64,000 nt of DNA from Streptomyces albiflavescens (GCF_014645835.1 NZ_BMMM01000031.1:42976-106975); one strand, 5' to 3'; counted from the first letter of the stretch, positions 49,282 through 58,771 are shown. Made by a program: numbers and translations. Notes: generated by a model not told the origin, from the letters alone.

Positions 49282-52185
49282 TCAGCGGGGCGCGTCGAGG
49301 CTTTCCAGCTTGCCGCGGACGTGCGTGGCGTCCGGGTGACCGATCTCAAGGAGGATCTCCAGCGCCTGCCGCCAGGCGAGCGCTGCCCGCGAGTGATGAC
49401 CGCCCGCGTGATGTGTGTCGCCGATATGCACCAGAGTGTCCGCCTCCAGGTAGCGGTCACGGATCTCTCGGTACCGCTCCAGCGCATGCGCGTAGCACGT
49501 GAGTGCCTTTTCGTGGTCGTGCAGATGATGATGGGCGTAGCCGAGGCTGTCCCACGCGGCCGCCTCGCCGTTGCAGTCACCGATCTCCTGGTGGATCGCC
49601 AGGGCGCGCCCGCACTCGTCCAGGGCGTTGTCGTACTTGCCCATCAGGATGTACGTCCAGCCGACCTCGTTGGAGACACTCGCCTCACCGCACCGCAGCC
49701 CTGTCGAGCGGTAGAGGGTCTGGGCGTGCAGATAGTGATCGAGGGCCTTCTCGTGACGCTTCCGCCTGTTGGCCAGGAACGCGAGGTAGCGGTGGGCACG
49801 GGCCTGCCCGGCCGGATCACCGATCTCGCCGAACAACTCCAGTGACCGCCAGAGGTGCACACGCGCATCGTCCCAGCGTTCCAGCCGCCCGCTGACGAAA
49901 CCGAGCGCCCGGTGTGCGTGCGCCTGGCCGCGTACGTCGCCCAGTCGCTGCGCCATCGTCGTCGCCGCCGTCTGAGCGGCGAGCTGTTCCTGCCAGCGGC
50001 CGCTGCGGTCCAGATACGACTCCAGCGTTGCGGCCAGTTGCCACCCGTGCTCGCCGCTGCCGTGCCTGGCCTCCTGGTCCACGGCCGCGAGCAGGACGGG
50101 ACGCTCCTTGTCCCACCACTCCACAGCGCTGCGGTGGTCGGCGAACCGCTCCACGGTCACGTGGGCCGCAGGGGGCCGCAGCTCGATGCGTTCACGGGTG
50201 GGCGCGAGTGCCCGGTCCGCCGCCTGTGCACTGTGCAGATAGTGGTCGAGCATCCGGCACCTGGCCTCGTTCAGCTCCCCGGCCGTGCCCTGCGCCTGGC
50301 CGAGCTCCGCGCCGTAGGCGCGCAGCAGTTCATGGCAGCCGAAACGACCCGGCTCGGTCTCGGACACCAGATGCGCGCGTACCAACTCCGTCAGCAGCGG
50401 CCGGACCTGGTTCGGCTGCCGGCCGGCCAGGCTCGCCACCGCGGTGATGGAACTGTCAGGTCCCGGGTGCATGCCCAGCAGTCGGAACAGTCGCGCGGCC
50501 TCCGGAGTGAGGGCGCTGTAGGACCAGGAGAACACGCTGCGCATGTCCGCGAGGGGCGCCTCACCGGCGAAAGCGTCGAGGCTGCCCTGGCCCTCACGCA
50601 GCTCGGCCGCGATGGAGGAGAGGGAGAACGCCGGGTTCACCGCGGCTCGGGCGCTCACGATGGCCAGCGCCAACGGCAGGCGTCCGCACAGTGCGACGAT
50701 CTCGCCGGCCGCGCGGGACTCGCGCGCGACCCGGTCGGCACCGAGCCGACGGGACAGGAACTCCAGGGCATCCGCCTCACTCAGCAGGTCCAGGGTGACC
50801 GAGTGCGCGCCTTCGCCGGCCACCAGACCGTGGAGCTGGTTGCGACTGGTGACGATGACCAGACAGCCGGGGGACGCGGGCAGCAGCGGGCGCACATGCT
50901 CGGAATCCTGCGCGTTGTCCAGGACAACCAGCACCCGCCGGTCGGCGAGCAGCGTCCGGTACAGAGCGGCCTGCGCGTCGAGACACGTGGGAATGCGGTG
51001 CGCGGCCACTCCGAACGCGTCGAGAAAGGACCGTATCGCCTCCGCGGGACTCACCATCGGACCGGTCGGATGGAATCCGCGCAGATTGATGTAGAGCTGC
51101 CCATCAGGGAAGCGGTCGGCGACCTGATGGGCCCAGTGCACGGCGAGCGTGGTCTTGCCGACCCCGGCCATGCCGCCGATCGCGCTGATCAACACCGCCG
51201 AGGGTGTCTCCCCGGTCGGGGGCAACAGCGCGTGGAGGCTGGTGAGTTCGCAGCTTCGGCCGGCGAAAGCCGCAAAGTCCACGGGCAGTTGGGCGGGCCG
51301 CGCCGTGAGCGCCGTGATGGTGATGTCCTGCTGAGATCGCACCGCTGCGTCGTCCGGCTCTCCGGCCTGTTCGCCGGCGCCGGCGAACCCCGCGCCCTCG
51401 GCGGCCGACGGCGCCGGGCCCACGGCAACGGTCTGGCGCAGTACCTGCTGCTGGGCGGCCCGCAGTTCAGGACCCGGATCCAGGCCCAGCTCGTCCGCGA
51501 GCCGGGTGCGCACCGTCCGGTACGCCTCCAGGGCCTCCGCCTGATGGCCGGTGGCCGCGAGCAGCACGACCAGCTTGGCCTGCAGCACTTCGTCCAGCGA
51601 ATGCTGTGCGGCTGCCTGTCTCAGCGTGACCAGTACCCGGGCGCTGAGCCCAGGACCGGCATCCAACGCGTAGTCCGCCGCTTCCTTGACGGCGAACAGA
51701 TGCTCACGGTCCACCGCGGTGAAGCCCGGGTGCGCCCTCACCTCCGGCGGGATCCCCATGGCCGCGGGACCTCGCCGCAGGGCCAGGGCCTGGATCAGCA
51801 GCTCCGTGGCTTCGGCCGATTTCCCGCTCTCCGCCAGCCGGCCGGCCTCCTGGCGCATGGCGCGAAACTGCAGCAGGTCAAGGGAGTCGGGATCCACATC
51901 CAGGTGATAGCCACCGGAGCGGCGTACCAGCCACCGTGAAGTGCCTCTGGCCGGAAGGCCGGGTTCGAACAACCGCCGCAAAGCTCCGATGTGCCGCTGC
52001 ACCACATTGACCGCACTGTCCGGCGGATTCTGTCCCCACAGGGCGTCGACGATCTCCTGGACGGCCACCGGGTGGCCGGACTGGATCAGCAGAAGCGCGA
52101 GGAGGCCGCGCTGTTTGGGCGGTCCGAGCTCCAGCTCGGTGTCGCCACGCCACGCCCTGACAGGGCCCAGCACCGCGAAACGCAT
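49282..52185 (-). CDS. AfsR/SARP-type regulator (OmpR-like DNA-binding, BTAD, NB-ARC, TPR)
   Basis: The start is ATG 52185 (MRFAVLGPVRAW), after GAGGGG. The 967-residue protein has a winged-helix DNA-binding domain (about 1-97), a BTAD helical domain (about 100-250), an Ala/Gly linker (258-285), an NB-ARC ATPase with Walker A GGMAGVGKTT (337-346) and VLVVLDNAQ as Walker B, and C-terminal tetratricopeptide repeats (about 690-960). AfsR-class proteins activate antibiotic or developmental genes, with ATP-dependent and sometimes phosphorylation-dependent switching. Its targets may be the type VII locus or the NRPS-type cluster to the right. Part of the linker DNA recurs at 52460. Confidence 0.92.
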   Translation of the reverse strand: MRFAVLGPVRAWRGDTELELGPPKQRGLLALLLIQSGHPVAVQEIVDALWGQNPPDSAVNVVQRHIGALRRLFEPGLPARGTSRWLVRRSGGYHLDVDPDSLDLLQFRAMRQEAGRLAESGKSAEATELLIQALALRRGPAAMGIPPEVRAHPGFTAVDREHLFAVKEAADYALDAGPGLSARVLVTLRQAAAQHSLDEVLQAKLVVLLAATGHQAEALEAYRTVRTRLADELGLDPGPELRAAQQQVLRQTVAVGPAPSAAEGAGFAGAGEQAGEPDDAAVRSQQDITITALTARPAQLPVDFAAFAGRSCELTSLHALLPPTGETPSAVLISAIGGMAGVGKTTLAVHWAHQVADRFPDGQLYINLRGFHPTGPMVSPAEAIRSFLDAFGVAAHRIPTCLDAQAALYRTLLADRRVLVVLDNAQDSEHVRPLLPASPGCLVIVTSRNQLHGLVAGEGAHSVTLDLLSEADALEFLSRRLGADRVARESRAAGEIVALCGRLPLALAIVSARAAVNPAFSLSSIAAELREGQGSLDAFAGEAPLADMRSVFSWSYSALTPEAARLFRLLGMHPGPDSSITAVASLAGRQPNQVRPLLTELVRAHLVSETEPGRFGCHELLRAYGAELGQAQGTAGELNEARCRMLDHYLHSAQAADRALAPTRERIELRPPAAHVTVERFADHRSAVEWWDKERPVLLAAVDQEARHGSGEHGWQLAATLESYLDRSGRWQEQLAAQTAATTMAQRLGDVRGQAHAHRALGFVSGRLERWDDARVHLWRSLELFGEIGDPAGQARAHRYLAFLANRRKRHEKALDHYLHAQTLYRSTGLRCGEASVSNEVGWTYILMGKYDNALDECGRALAIHQEIGDCNGEAAAWDSLGYAHHHLHDHEKALTCYAHALERYREIRDRYLEADTLVHIGDTHHAGGHHSRAALAWRQALEILLEIGHPDATHVRGKLESLDAPR

Positions 52186-52388
52186 GTGGGTACACCCCTC
52201 GTGCCGACAACCTACGTGACCGATGTGAGGCCACCGGCCGGGCTGTCTCACCTCCTGGGAAGTGAGCACGTGCGCCTTCGAGCGATGGTGGGTCGCTTGT
52301 TCCAGCCGGTGACACGCAGTTCCTTACCGCGTCTGGAGGAGTCACTACCGATAACAACACTCTCCCCTCAGTTGCACAGGACTCCGTT

Positions 52389-52446
52389 GCACTCACGAGT
52401 GCGCTCAATATCGTAATTACGACATAGTGTTGGACGTGGTGTCCAA
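52389..52446. promoter_or_regulatory. Cluster of three AT-richer dyads upstream of the afsR-like gene
   Basis: GCACTCACGAGTGC (52389-52402), the perfect palindrome TCGTAATTACGA (52411-52422) and TTGGAC/GTCCAA (52430-52446) follow one another within 58 bp. They lie about 200-260 bp ahead of the afsR-like start and look like regulator-binding sites. Which gene they serve is unclear because the DNA to the right is decayed. Confidence 0.5.
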
Positions 52447-52459
52447 TTCTTGTGTGGGC

Positions 52460-52499
52460 CCGGCGCCGGCGAACCCCGCGCCCTCGGCGGCCGACGGCG
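52460..52499. repeat. 40-bp exact copy of afsR-like coding DNA
   Basis: Identical over 40 bases, in the same orientation, to 51374-51413, which encodes the PSAAEGAGFAGAG linker of the AfsR-like regulator. Identity stops abruptly on both sides. It marks a past duplication or recombination. Confidence 0.9.
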
Positions 52500-52677
52500 G
52501 CCGGCTGCGGAACCATCGACGCGATCCGCGGCGCATTCTCCCCGGCGCGACGAAACACCTCTCGGAATCGTTCGCAACCGTGAATCCGGTCGGCGCCGGC
52601 CCGTTTCGGCGACCTGCTGCGAACTCGCAGCACCGTTACGTTCTTGATGCCCTCGCCACCCGCGGGACCGGTGCCGC

Positions 52678-52789
52678 GGCCATGGATGTCGCCCCGCTCC
52701 AGCCCGAGCGCCCGGATGAAGGTGACGGCGTCGTTGGCCATCGCCTGGATGGTGCGTGGCGGACCGTAGCGGCTGACCGCGTGCGTCCG
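52678..52789 (-). pseudogene. Remnant of an alpha/beta-hydrolase gene
   Basis: Translated on the minus strand, this stretch gives VSRYGPPRTIQAMANDA followed by FIRALGLERGDIHG. That strongly resembles the segment before the nucleophile elbow of alpha/beta-hydrolases of the chloroperoxidase type (RTIEEMARDA...FIRALGL.. D.LG.S.GG). The catalytic GxSxG does not follow in frame, and neither upstream nor downstream frames continue the fold, so only a fragment survives. Confidence 0.6.
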
Positions 52790-53191
52790 CACCAGCAGTG
52801 GCCTGGACCCGGCCAAGCTGGGCGACCGCTTTCTGCCGCCGCCAACCCGAGCCGCCTTGCCCGGCGACCGCGCCCTGTTCGCTGCCCGCTTCTCCGCATC
52901 TCCCTGTATCCCCGTCGATACCGGGGGCGGGACCCGTGCCCTGCCTCCCCGCTCCGGGGCACGCGCGGTGTCTTCTCGCCAAGCGGAACCTGGGCGGCCA
53001 TGCCGATCGCGCCATCCCTACGGCGACTCAGCCGTCCCCACCACCCCACCAGTCCCTGTGCGACAGGGCCGCGGGCTGCCGGAAGCATTCAAAAGGCCAT
53101 TGATATCGGTGTGTGCGGGAAATTCGGAGAAGGCTGCCGCATGTGGAATTCGGAACTCCGACCGCGAAACTTGTGGCGCGTTCCCGACGGT

Positions 53192-53243
53192 TATTCGATC
53201 CCATCGAGTCAAATGTTGGTGGTATTCGATTTTTAAATATGGC
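53192..53243 (+). promoter_or_regulatory. AT-rich promoter region of the LuxR-LAL gene
   Basis: TTGGTG (53216-53221), 16 bp, then TATGGC (53238-53243) is a plausible promoter inside an unusually AT-rich stretch (TTTTTAAATATGG). The octamer TATTCGAT occurs twice, at 53192-53199 and 53223-53230, 31 bp apart (three helical turns), and may bind an activator. Confidence 0.45.
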
Positions 53244-53344
53244 AGAGTGGGCGTGTAGGCGACCGACGGTGTCGATGGATGGGAGTCGGCCGACCGGCCG
53301 CCCGCTTGAGAGATAACCGTCGGTGCGGGGGAGAAGTCTGGCTC

Positions 53345-56191
53345 ATGAACTTGGTGGACCGAACGGAAGAACTATCCATTATGGAAAGCATGCTCGGCGC
53401 CTGCGGCGCCGGGCGTGGTGGCGTGCTCTGGGTGAGCGGAGCGGTGGCCAGTGGCAAGACCGCGCTGCTGCGTGCCTTCGGTGCGCGGGCAACCGCGAAT
53501 GGAGCGCTGTTCCTGCAGGCCACAGCATCAGAATCAGAAAGTGTCCTGCCCCTCGGAGTGCTGGGGCAGTTACTGCTCGGCGCGGACCTGCCTGAGGCCG
53601 ACGCCGAGCGTGCGACCCGTCTTGTGGAGCTCATCGCGAAGGACGCACAACGGCACGGCACTCCGGAGGTGTCACCGGCCCTGGCGATGAAAGTGATTCC
53701 CGAGCTCTGCGGGACAGTGCTGAAATTGGCGGAGAAAAGGCCCGTTGTGCTCAGCGTCGATGCCGTGCACCACGCCGACAGTCAATCGCTTGATTGTCTA
53801 CTCTATCTGGCCCGGCGTCTCGACGTCAGTCGAGTTCTGGTGGTGCTGGCCGGAAACAGTGGATTTCCCGATGGCAGCCAGCAATTGCAGGTGGATTTAT
53901 TGCGGCTGTCCGGCGTCCGGAATATCAGGCTCCGCCCCCTCCGTCGTCAGGGAGTGGCCGACCTGGTCTCCACCCTCGGCCCTGACCTGGCGCAGGGGCG
54001 GAAGCTCGTCGCCGACCTCTACCGTGTGGGCGGCGGGAACCCGCTGCTGACGCAGGCTCTGATCGAGGACCAACGCATTTCGGACGCCCCCGCACTCGTA
54101 CCGGGTGATGCGTTCGCGCAGGCGGTGAACACCGCCGTCTACCGCAGTGACGCGTCGGCCCGGCACACCGTCTGGGGCCTCGCGGTGCTCGGCTCCGACG
54201 GGTCGCTCGCCGAGCTGGTGGAGGTCCTGGGTACCACTCGGGAAGCCGTGCAGCGTGGTCTGCGCGCCCTGAACGAGGCAGGGCTGCTCGACAACGGCCG
54301 GTTCCGCCACGAAGCCGGCCGGACCGCGGCACTCAGGAGCATGGAACCCGCGCACCACGCGCACCTGGAGGCCCGGGCCGCCCAAGTGCTGCACGAACAC
54401 GGCGCGGCGGCGACCGTGGTGGTCCGGCACCTGGTCGCGGCCGAACCGGTCGACGCCCCGTGGGCTTTGCGTACCCTGCTCGATGCGGCCGAACGGGCCC
54501 TGGCGGACGACGAGATCGAGCTCGCCCTCACCTGCCTGCACACCGCACGAGACTCCGGTGCCGACGCACGCCAGTCGCTCGCGGTCAAGGCGGAACTGAC
54601 GCGGGCCGGCTGGCGCGTCAATCCGTCCGCCGTCGCCCAGAACCTGCCCGAGCTCACCGCCGCCGCGCTCGGCGGCCGACTCGGCACGCGGCACGTCGAC
54701 GAACTCGTCGGGCACCTGCTCTGGTTCGGGAAGGTGGATGAGGCCCTCGACGTCGTGGACGCCGCCGAGAAGCACGGCGCACCGTCCGGCCCGGACGGGA
54801 CCAAAGGGCCTGGGCTCGACAACACCCGTCGCTGGATCGCGTGCGCCTACCCGGGGCGTCCGGGCTCCGTCGCCGCCCGCCGCGAGGGCACCGCCCGCCA
54901 CGACGACGCTGCGCACACGGGCGATCTGACGCGAAGCCCCCATCAGCGCACGGCGAACCTGATCGAAACGGTGCTTGAGGAGGCCGATGACGGCGTGGTC
55001 GTCCGTGCCGAGCAGATCCTGCAGAGCACCCGCCTCGACGACCGCACCCTGACGGCGCTCGTCGTTGCCCTGCGCTGTCTGGTCCTCGCCGACCGCCTGG
55101 ACAAGGCGGCACTCTGGTGCGACACCCTTCTCCAGGAGGCCACCGAGCGACGCGTCCCGATGTGGCAGGCGCTCCTGACGTCGGCCAAGGCACGCATGGA
55201 CCTGCGCGCCGGACGGCTCGCCGCGGCGGAGGAGTCGGCGCGCTCCGCGCTCACACTGGTACCCGCCGAGGGCTGGGGCGTGGCCATTGCCTCGCCGGTC
55301 ACCACTTCCCTCCACGTCAGCACCGCCCTGGGCCGGCTCGACGAGGCGGCCGCCCAACTGGCCGTGCCCATACCGGACCCGGCGTTCCAGAGCCCCGACG
55401 GACTCCTCTATCTCCAGGCGCGCGGCCACTACTACCTCGCCGCCGGACGCCCCTACGCCGCGCTCGACGACTTCCATACCTGCGGGGACCTGATGACCCG
55501 CTGGAACTTCGACCTGCCCGCCCTCGTACCGTGGCGGACCGACGCAGCCCAGGCCTATCTCTCCCTCGGCGACGACGACCGCGCCCTGAACCTGGCGGAG
55601 GAGGAATTGGCGCTGGCCGGACCCGGACGCTCCTGGGTGCACGGCGTCTCGCTGCGTGTCCTGGCGGGCGCGCTCGCCCCCCGGCAGCGGTTGCCGCTCA
55701 TCGGCGAGGCCGTAGAGATCCTGCAGGAGCGCGGCCACCAGTTCGAACTCGCCCGTGCCATCGCCGACCTGGCACGGGCCCACCGCGAACTGGGAGACGG
55801 CGGCCGAGCCCGGGCCCTGGCCCGCAAGGCCCAACAGCTGGAGCGGGAGTGCGGTGTCCCCGCGCCCAGGACGAAGCCCGCGGCCGACACCGGGTCCCTG
55901 CCCGGCGAGCGGCCCTGGAACGCCCACGACACCCAGGGCGCCGCCGTCGAACTCACCGACGCGGAAATGCGGGTGGCGACACTCGCCGCCGACGGGTACA
56001 CCAATCGGCAGATCGCCGAGAAGCTGTTCATCACGATCAGCACCGTCGAGCAGCATCTGACCCGTTCGTACCGCAAACTCGCCGTACGGCGCCGAGCGGA
56101 TCTGGCGTCGCGCCTGAGCTTCGTCGCGGTCTCGTGCGGCGGTGAGGAGGGCGTCCACGGCGAGGGCTGCGACCGCCTCCGAGCGGTGTAG
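53345..56191 (+). CDS. LuxR-family LAL regulator with a TTA codon
   Basis: The start is ATG 53345, downstream of GGGGAGAAG. The 948-residue protein begins with an AAA-type ATPase module (Walker A GAVASGKT, residues 32-39; a Walker-B-like VVLSVDAVHHAD), continues with long helical repeats and ends with a LuxR helix-turn-helix (LTDAEMRVATLAADG to VEQHLTRSYRKLAV, about 870-925). LAL proteins are pathway activators in antibiotic clusters. Codon 185 is TTA (53897-53899), so translation should need the bldA leucyl tRNA, tying expression to development. Together with the StrR gene at 60288 it forms the two-activator layout known from glycopeptide clusters (Dbv3/Dbv4). Confidence 0.92.
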   Translation: MNLVDRTEELSIMESMLGACGAGRGGVLWVSGAVASGKTALLRAFGARATANGALFLQATASESESVLPLGVLGQLLLGADLPEADAERATRLVELIAKDAQRHGTPEVSPALAMKVIPELCGTVLKLAEKRPVVLSVDAVHHADSQSLDCLLYLARRLDVSRVLVVLAGNSGFPDGSQQLQVDLLRLSGVRNIRLRPLRRQGVADLVSTLGPDLAQGRKLVADLYRVGGGNPLLTQALIEDQRISDAPALVPGDAFAQAVNTAVYRSDASARHTVWGLAVLGSDGSLAELVEVLGTTREAVQRGLRALNEAGLLDNGRFRHEAGRTAALRSMEPAHHAHLEARAAQVLHEHGAAATVVVRHLVAAEPVDAPWALRTLLDAAERALADDEIELALTCLHTARDSGADARQSLAVKAELTRAGWRVNPSAVAQNLPELTAAALGGRLGTRHVDELVGHLLWFGKVDEALDVVDAAEKHGAPSGPDGTKGPGLDNTRRWIACAYPGRPGSVAARREGTARHDDAAHTGDLTRSPHQRTANLIETVLEEADDGVVVRAEQILQSTRLDDRTLTALVVALRCLVLADRLDKAALWCDTLLQEATERRVPMWQALLTSAKARMDLRAGRLAAAEESARSALTLVPAEGWGVAIASPVTTSLHVSTALGRLDEAAAQLAVPIPDPAFQSPDGLLYLQARGHYYLAAGRPYAALDDFHTCGDLMTRWNFDLPALVPWRTDAAQAYLSLGDDDRALNLAEEELALAGPGRSWVHGVSLRVLAGALAPRQRLPLIGEAVEILQERGHQFELARAIADLARAHRELGDGGRARALARKAQQLERECGVPAPRTKPAADTGSLPGERPWNAHDTQGAAVELTDAEMRVATLAADGYTNRQIAEKLFITISTVEQHLTRSYRKLAVRRRADLASRLSFVAVSCGGEEGVHGEGCDRLRAV

Positions 56192-56574
56192 GCGCCGCCC
56201 GTCCACGAGCGGCGTCCGCACGGCGCGGGCCGGCATCCGCACGGCGACGCCCAGGAAGAGGAGGCCGTAGAACATCTCGAGCATCTCGACAGCACCCCTT
56301 CGTCCTCGCGGTCGTGTCGCAGGCGTGGCCGCTCCGGTGGTCCGTTCTACGGGGCGGACGGTCACACCAAGGTCCGAAAATCTGTGACCGCGGCGCGGAG
56401 CCGGGCGGTACCCTTCCGACACCAGGGGATCGAACGTGAAGGCGCGTCGACGGGGGGCCGCGACCGGAGCTGTGACCGGTGTGTGACGTGTGGTCGGGCA
56501 ACGTGACACCCCATGAGCAGCCTCAGCCGCACTGTCCTTGCCCCAGCGATCACGTGCCCCGCTAGGGGTGGGCG
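56192..56574. other. Intergenic region before the VanR-like gene
   Basis: No gene is supported. A minus-strand frame here reads like a short hydrophobic peptide (MLEMFYGLLFLGVAV) but has no clear start site or known family. Just before the VanR-like ATG is TAGGGGTGG (56563-56571), a sequence that recurs twice near 59841-59894. Confidence 0.5.
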
Positions 56575-57228
56575 ATGAGGATACTGGTCGTCGAGGACCA
56601 CGCCGAGCTGGCGCATTCGGTGGCGAGGGTACTGCGTCGGGAGGGAATGGCCGTCGACGTCGTCTACGACGGCTCGGACGCCCTCGACCGCACGACCGTG
56701 GTCGACTACGACGTGGTCGTCCTCGACCGGGACCTGCCAGGCGTGCACGGCGACGACGTCTGCAGCGCGCTCGCCAGCCAGCCCGTGCACGCCCGCGTCC
56801 TGATGCTCACCGCGTCCGGGACGATCGCGCACCGTGTGGAGGGGTTCAGCCTCGGCGCGGACGACTACCTGCCCAAGCCCTTCGCGTACGCCGAACTGGT
56901 CGCCCGTATCCGGGCGCTCGCCCGGCGTTCCCAGCCGGCGCTCCCTCCAGTGCTGGTCCACGGCGATCTGCGGCTCGACCCCGCCCAGCGGATCGCGTCG
57001 CGGGCCGGTGTGCGACTCGCGCTCACCCCGAAGGAGTTCGCGGTCCTGGAGTACCTGCTCGCAGCCCAGGGCCGGGCGGTGTCGGCCGAGGAACTCCTGG
57101 AACGGGTGTGGGACGAGGCGGCCGACCCGTTCACCACCACCGTCAAAGCGACGATCAACCGGCTGCGCCCGAAGCTCGGCGACCCACCCGTCATAGAGAC
57201 CGTTCCTCGGGGCGGCTACCGGATTTGA
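56575..57228 (+). CDS. OmpR-family response regulator, VanR-like position in cluster
   Basis: The 217-residue regulator has the acidic pair in VVEDHAEL, phospho-aspartate in DVVVLDRDLPG, lysine in YLPKPF and a winged-helix effector domain (LTPKEFAVLEYLL to VPRGGYRI). It precedes its kinase by seven bases. Placement in an NRPS cluster with StrR and LAL genes parallels the VanR-like VnlR/Dbv6 regulators of glycopeptide producers. No vanHAX-type resistance genes lie in the window, so its target is open. Confidence 0.9.
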   Translation: MRILVVEDHAELAHSVARVLRREGMAVDVVYDGSDALDRTTVVDYDVVVLDRDLPGVHGDDVCSALASQPVHARVLMLTASGTIAHRVEGFSLGADDYLPKPFAYAELVARIRALARRSQPALPPVLVHGDLRLDPAQRIASRAGVRLALTPKEFAVLEYLLAAQGRAVSAEELLERVWDEAADPFTTTVKATINRLRPKLGDPPVIETVPRGGYRI

Positions 57229-57235
57229 GGCAGCC

Positions 57236-58564
57236 ATGCGTCTGTCCCCGCTCATCACCACGATTTCCGCCTGCGCCCGCCGTCTGATGCCCCGACGGGT
57301 GCGCCTGCGCCTGACCCTGTTGTACGGGGCGCTGTTTGTCGTCTCGGGCGGGGTCCTCCTCGCGATCACCTATCTGCTCGTCACCGGTTCCCCGGCGAGC
57401 CTGGTCCTCGTCGACAGCGGCGCCGGCAACCCCGTGGTGACACCGGACAGTCAGGGCAACCTCTACCTGGGGCCGGACCCCAGCGGCTCCGCGCAGCTCG
57501 CCGACTTCACCCAGGAACTGCGCCAGCAGGCCCTGCGGCAGCACGAGGCCGAAGTGCACCATCTGCTGGTCCAGTCGGGGATCGCCCTGGGCATCATGGC
57601 AGTGATCTCGATGGTGCTCGGCTGGCTCGTCGCCGGACGGGTGCTGCATCCGCTGCGCTCGATGACCGACAGCATCCGGCGCATCTCCGCGAGCAACATG
57701 CACGAACGGCTGGCTGTCGCCGGGCCCGACGATGAACTGAAGGGGCTCGCCGACACGGTCGACGGACTCCTCGGCCGCCTGGAGAGCGCCCTCGACTCCC
57801 ACAAACGGTTCGTCGCCAACGCAGCACACGAACTACGCACCCCGCTCACCCTGGAGCACGCGCTGCTGGAGGAGGCGCTCATCGACCGGCACGCCACCCG
57901 AGAGTCGTTCAGGTCGAACTTCGAGCGGCTTCTGGAGATCAGCAAACAACAGGCACGCCTCCTGGAATCGCTGCTCACCCTGTCCAGCAGCGAACGCGGC
58001 CTGGACCACCACGAACCCCTGGAGCTGTCCGTCGTCGTAGAGCAGATCGTACGGACCTCGCGTCCGGAGGCGACCAGGCGCGGACTGCGGCTCAAGACCA
58101 CGATCGCTCCCGCCCCCACCTCGGGCGACTCCGCCCTGGTCCAGCGCCTGGTGGCCAATCTCGTCGACAATGCGATGGGCTACAACATTCCCGAAGGGCA
58201 GGTGGAGATCACGACGCGCACCGACGCCGGACGCGCTGTCGTCTCCGTGTCCAACACAGGGCCCACGGTGCCGCCGGCACACGTCGAGCGGCTGTTCGAG
58301 CCCTTCCAGCGGCTCGGCCGCACGGCCAGCGGCGGCCACCACGGTCTCGGTCTGTCGATCGTCCGCGCGATCGCCGGCGCCCACAACGCGGTGATCGTCG
58401 CACGGGCCCGGCCGGACGGCGGACTCGCGGTGGAGGTCGCGTTCCTCGCCCGCACGGAACGACCCGGCCGGCACGGCATCCCCCTTCTGGCGCCGGCCCC
58501 CGCCGCGACGCACCGGAGCCGTACGGATACTGCGCAGTTGGACACTGCGGCGGGGGGCCGTTGA
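57236..58564 (+). CDS. Sensor histidine kinase, VanS-like position in cluster
   Basis: The 442-residue kinase has a membrane helix at about 25-50, an extracellular loop of about 60 residues, a second helix at about 112-135, HAMP, then HisKA with NAAHELRTPLTLEH (histidine near 199) and a HATPase domain (NLVDNAMGYN, SNTGPTVPP, GGHHGLGLSIV). The short extracytoplasmic loop resembles VanS kinases that sense glycopeptide or lipid II state. A 40-residue Pro/Ala/Arg tail ends the protein. Confidence 0.9.
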   Translation: MRLSPLITTISACARRLMPRRVRLRLTLLYGALFVVSGGVLLAITYLLVTGSPASLVLVDSGAGNPVVTPDSQGNLYLGPDPSGSAQLADFTQELRQQALRQHEAEVHHLLVQSGIALGIMAVISMVLGWLVAGRVLHPLRSMTDSIRRISASNMHERLAVAGPDDELKGLADTVDGLLGRLESALDSHKRFVANAAHELRTPLTLEHALLEEALIDRHATRESFRSNFERLLEISKQQARLLESLLTLSSSERGLDHHEPLELSVVVEQIVRTSRPEATRRGLRLKTTIAPAPTSGDSALVQRLVANLVDNAMGYNIPEGQVEITTRTDAGRAVVSVSNTGPTVPPAHVERLFEPFQRLGRTASGGHHGLGLSIVRAIAGAHNAVIVARARPDGGLAVEVAFLARTERPGRHGIPLLAPAPAATHRSRTDTAQLDTAAGGR

Positions 58565-58588
58565 GGAAAGACCCCGACACTTCTACCG

Positions 58589-58617
58589 TTGACGTGACGC
58601 GCCGCGGTCGGTCATCT
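58589..58617 (+). promoter_or_regulatory. Possible promoter of the DAHP synthase gene
   Basis: TTGACG (58589-58594), 17 bp, TCATCT (58612-58617), about 155 bp before the ATG. The -35 is good, the -10 weak. Confidence 0.35.
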
Positions 58618-58771
58618 CGTTTCCCGGCCCGGTGGATGTGAGCGGCAAGACCGCCGACAACCGCGCGCCCCGTTCCGGGAGTCGCCGGAACCGCGTCTGC
58701 CGGAAAGCCCGCACCTCTTCACGATCAGCACCTGGTCGTCCGCTGTCGGCCCAAGTGACGGGAGTAGTTCC

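Larger units (their letters stand above)
52447..53190. other. Decayed intergenic DNA with no intact gene
   Basis: Open frames here (for example a 269-codon plus-strand frame from 52427) have no recognisable domain, no ribosome site and poor codon pattern. The region contains a 40-bp copy of afsR-like linker DNA (52460-52499) and a fragment of an alpha/beta-hydrolase gene (52678-52789, minus strand). It looks like a rearrangement scar between two clusters. Confidence 0.65.

Noticed and set aside
52427..53236. 269-codon plus-strand frame before the LAL regulator
   Set aside because: No ribosome site, no recognisable domain, Arg/Pro-rich content, and it runs through a 40-bp copied fragment; treated as decayed DNA.
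56192..56509. Minus-strand hydrophobic peptide (MLEMFYGLLFLGVAV) after the LAL gene
   Set aside because: Attractive as a small membrane protein, but start signal, end and family are not supportable; it mostly overlaps the LAL coding end.
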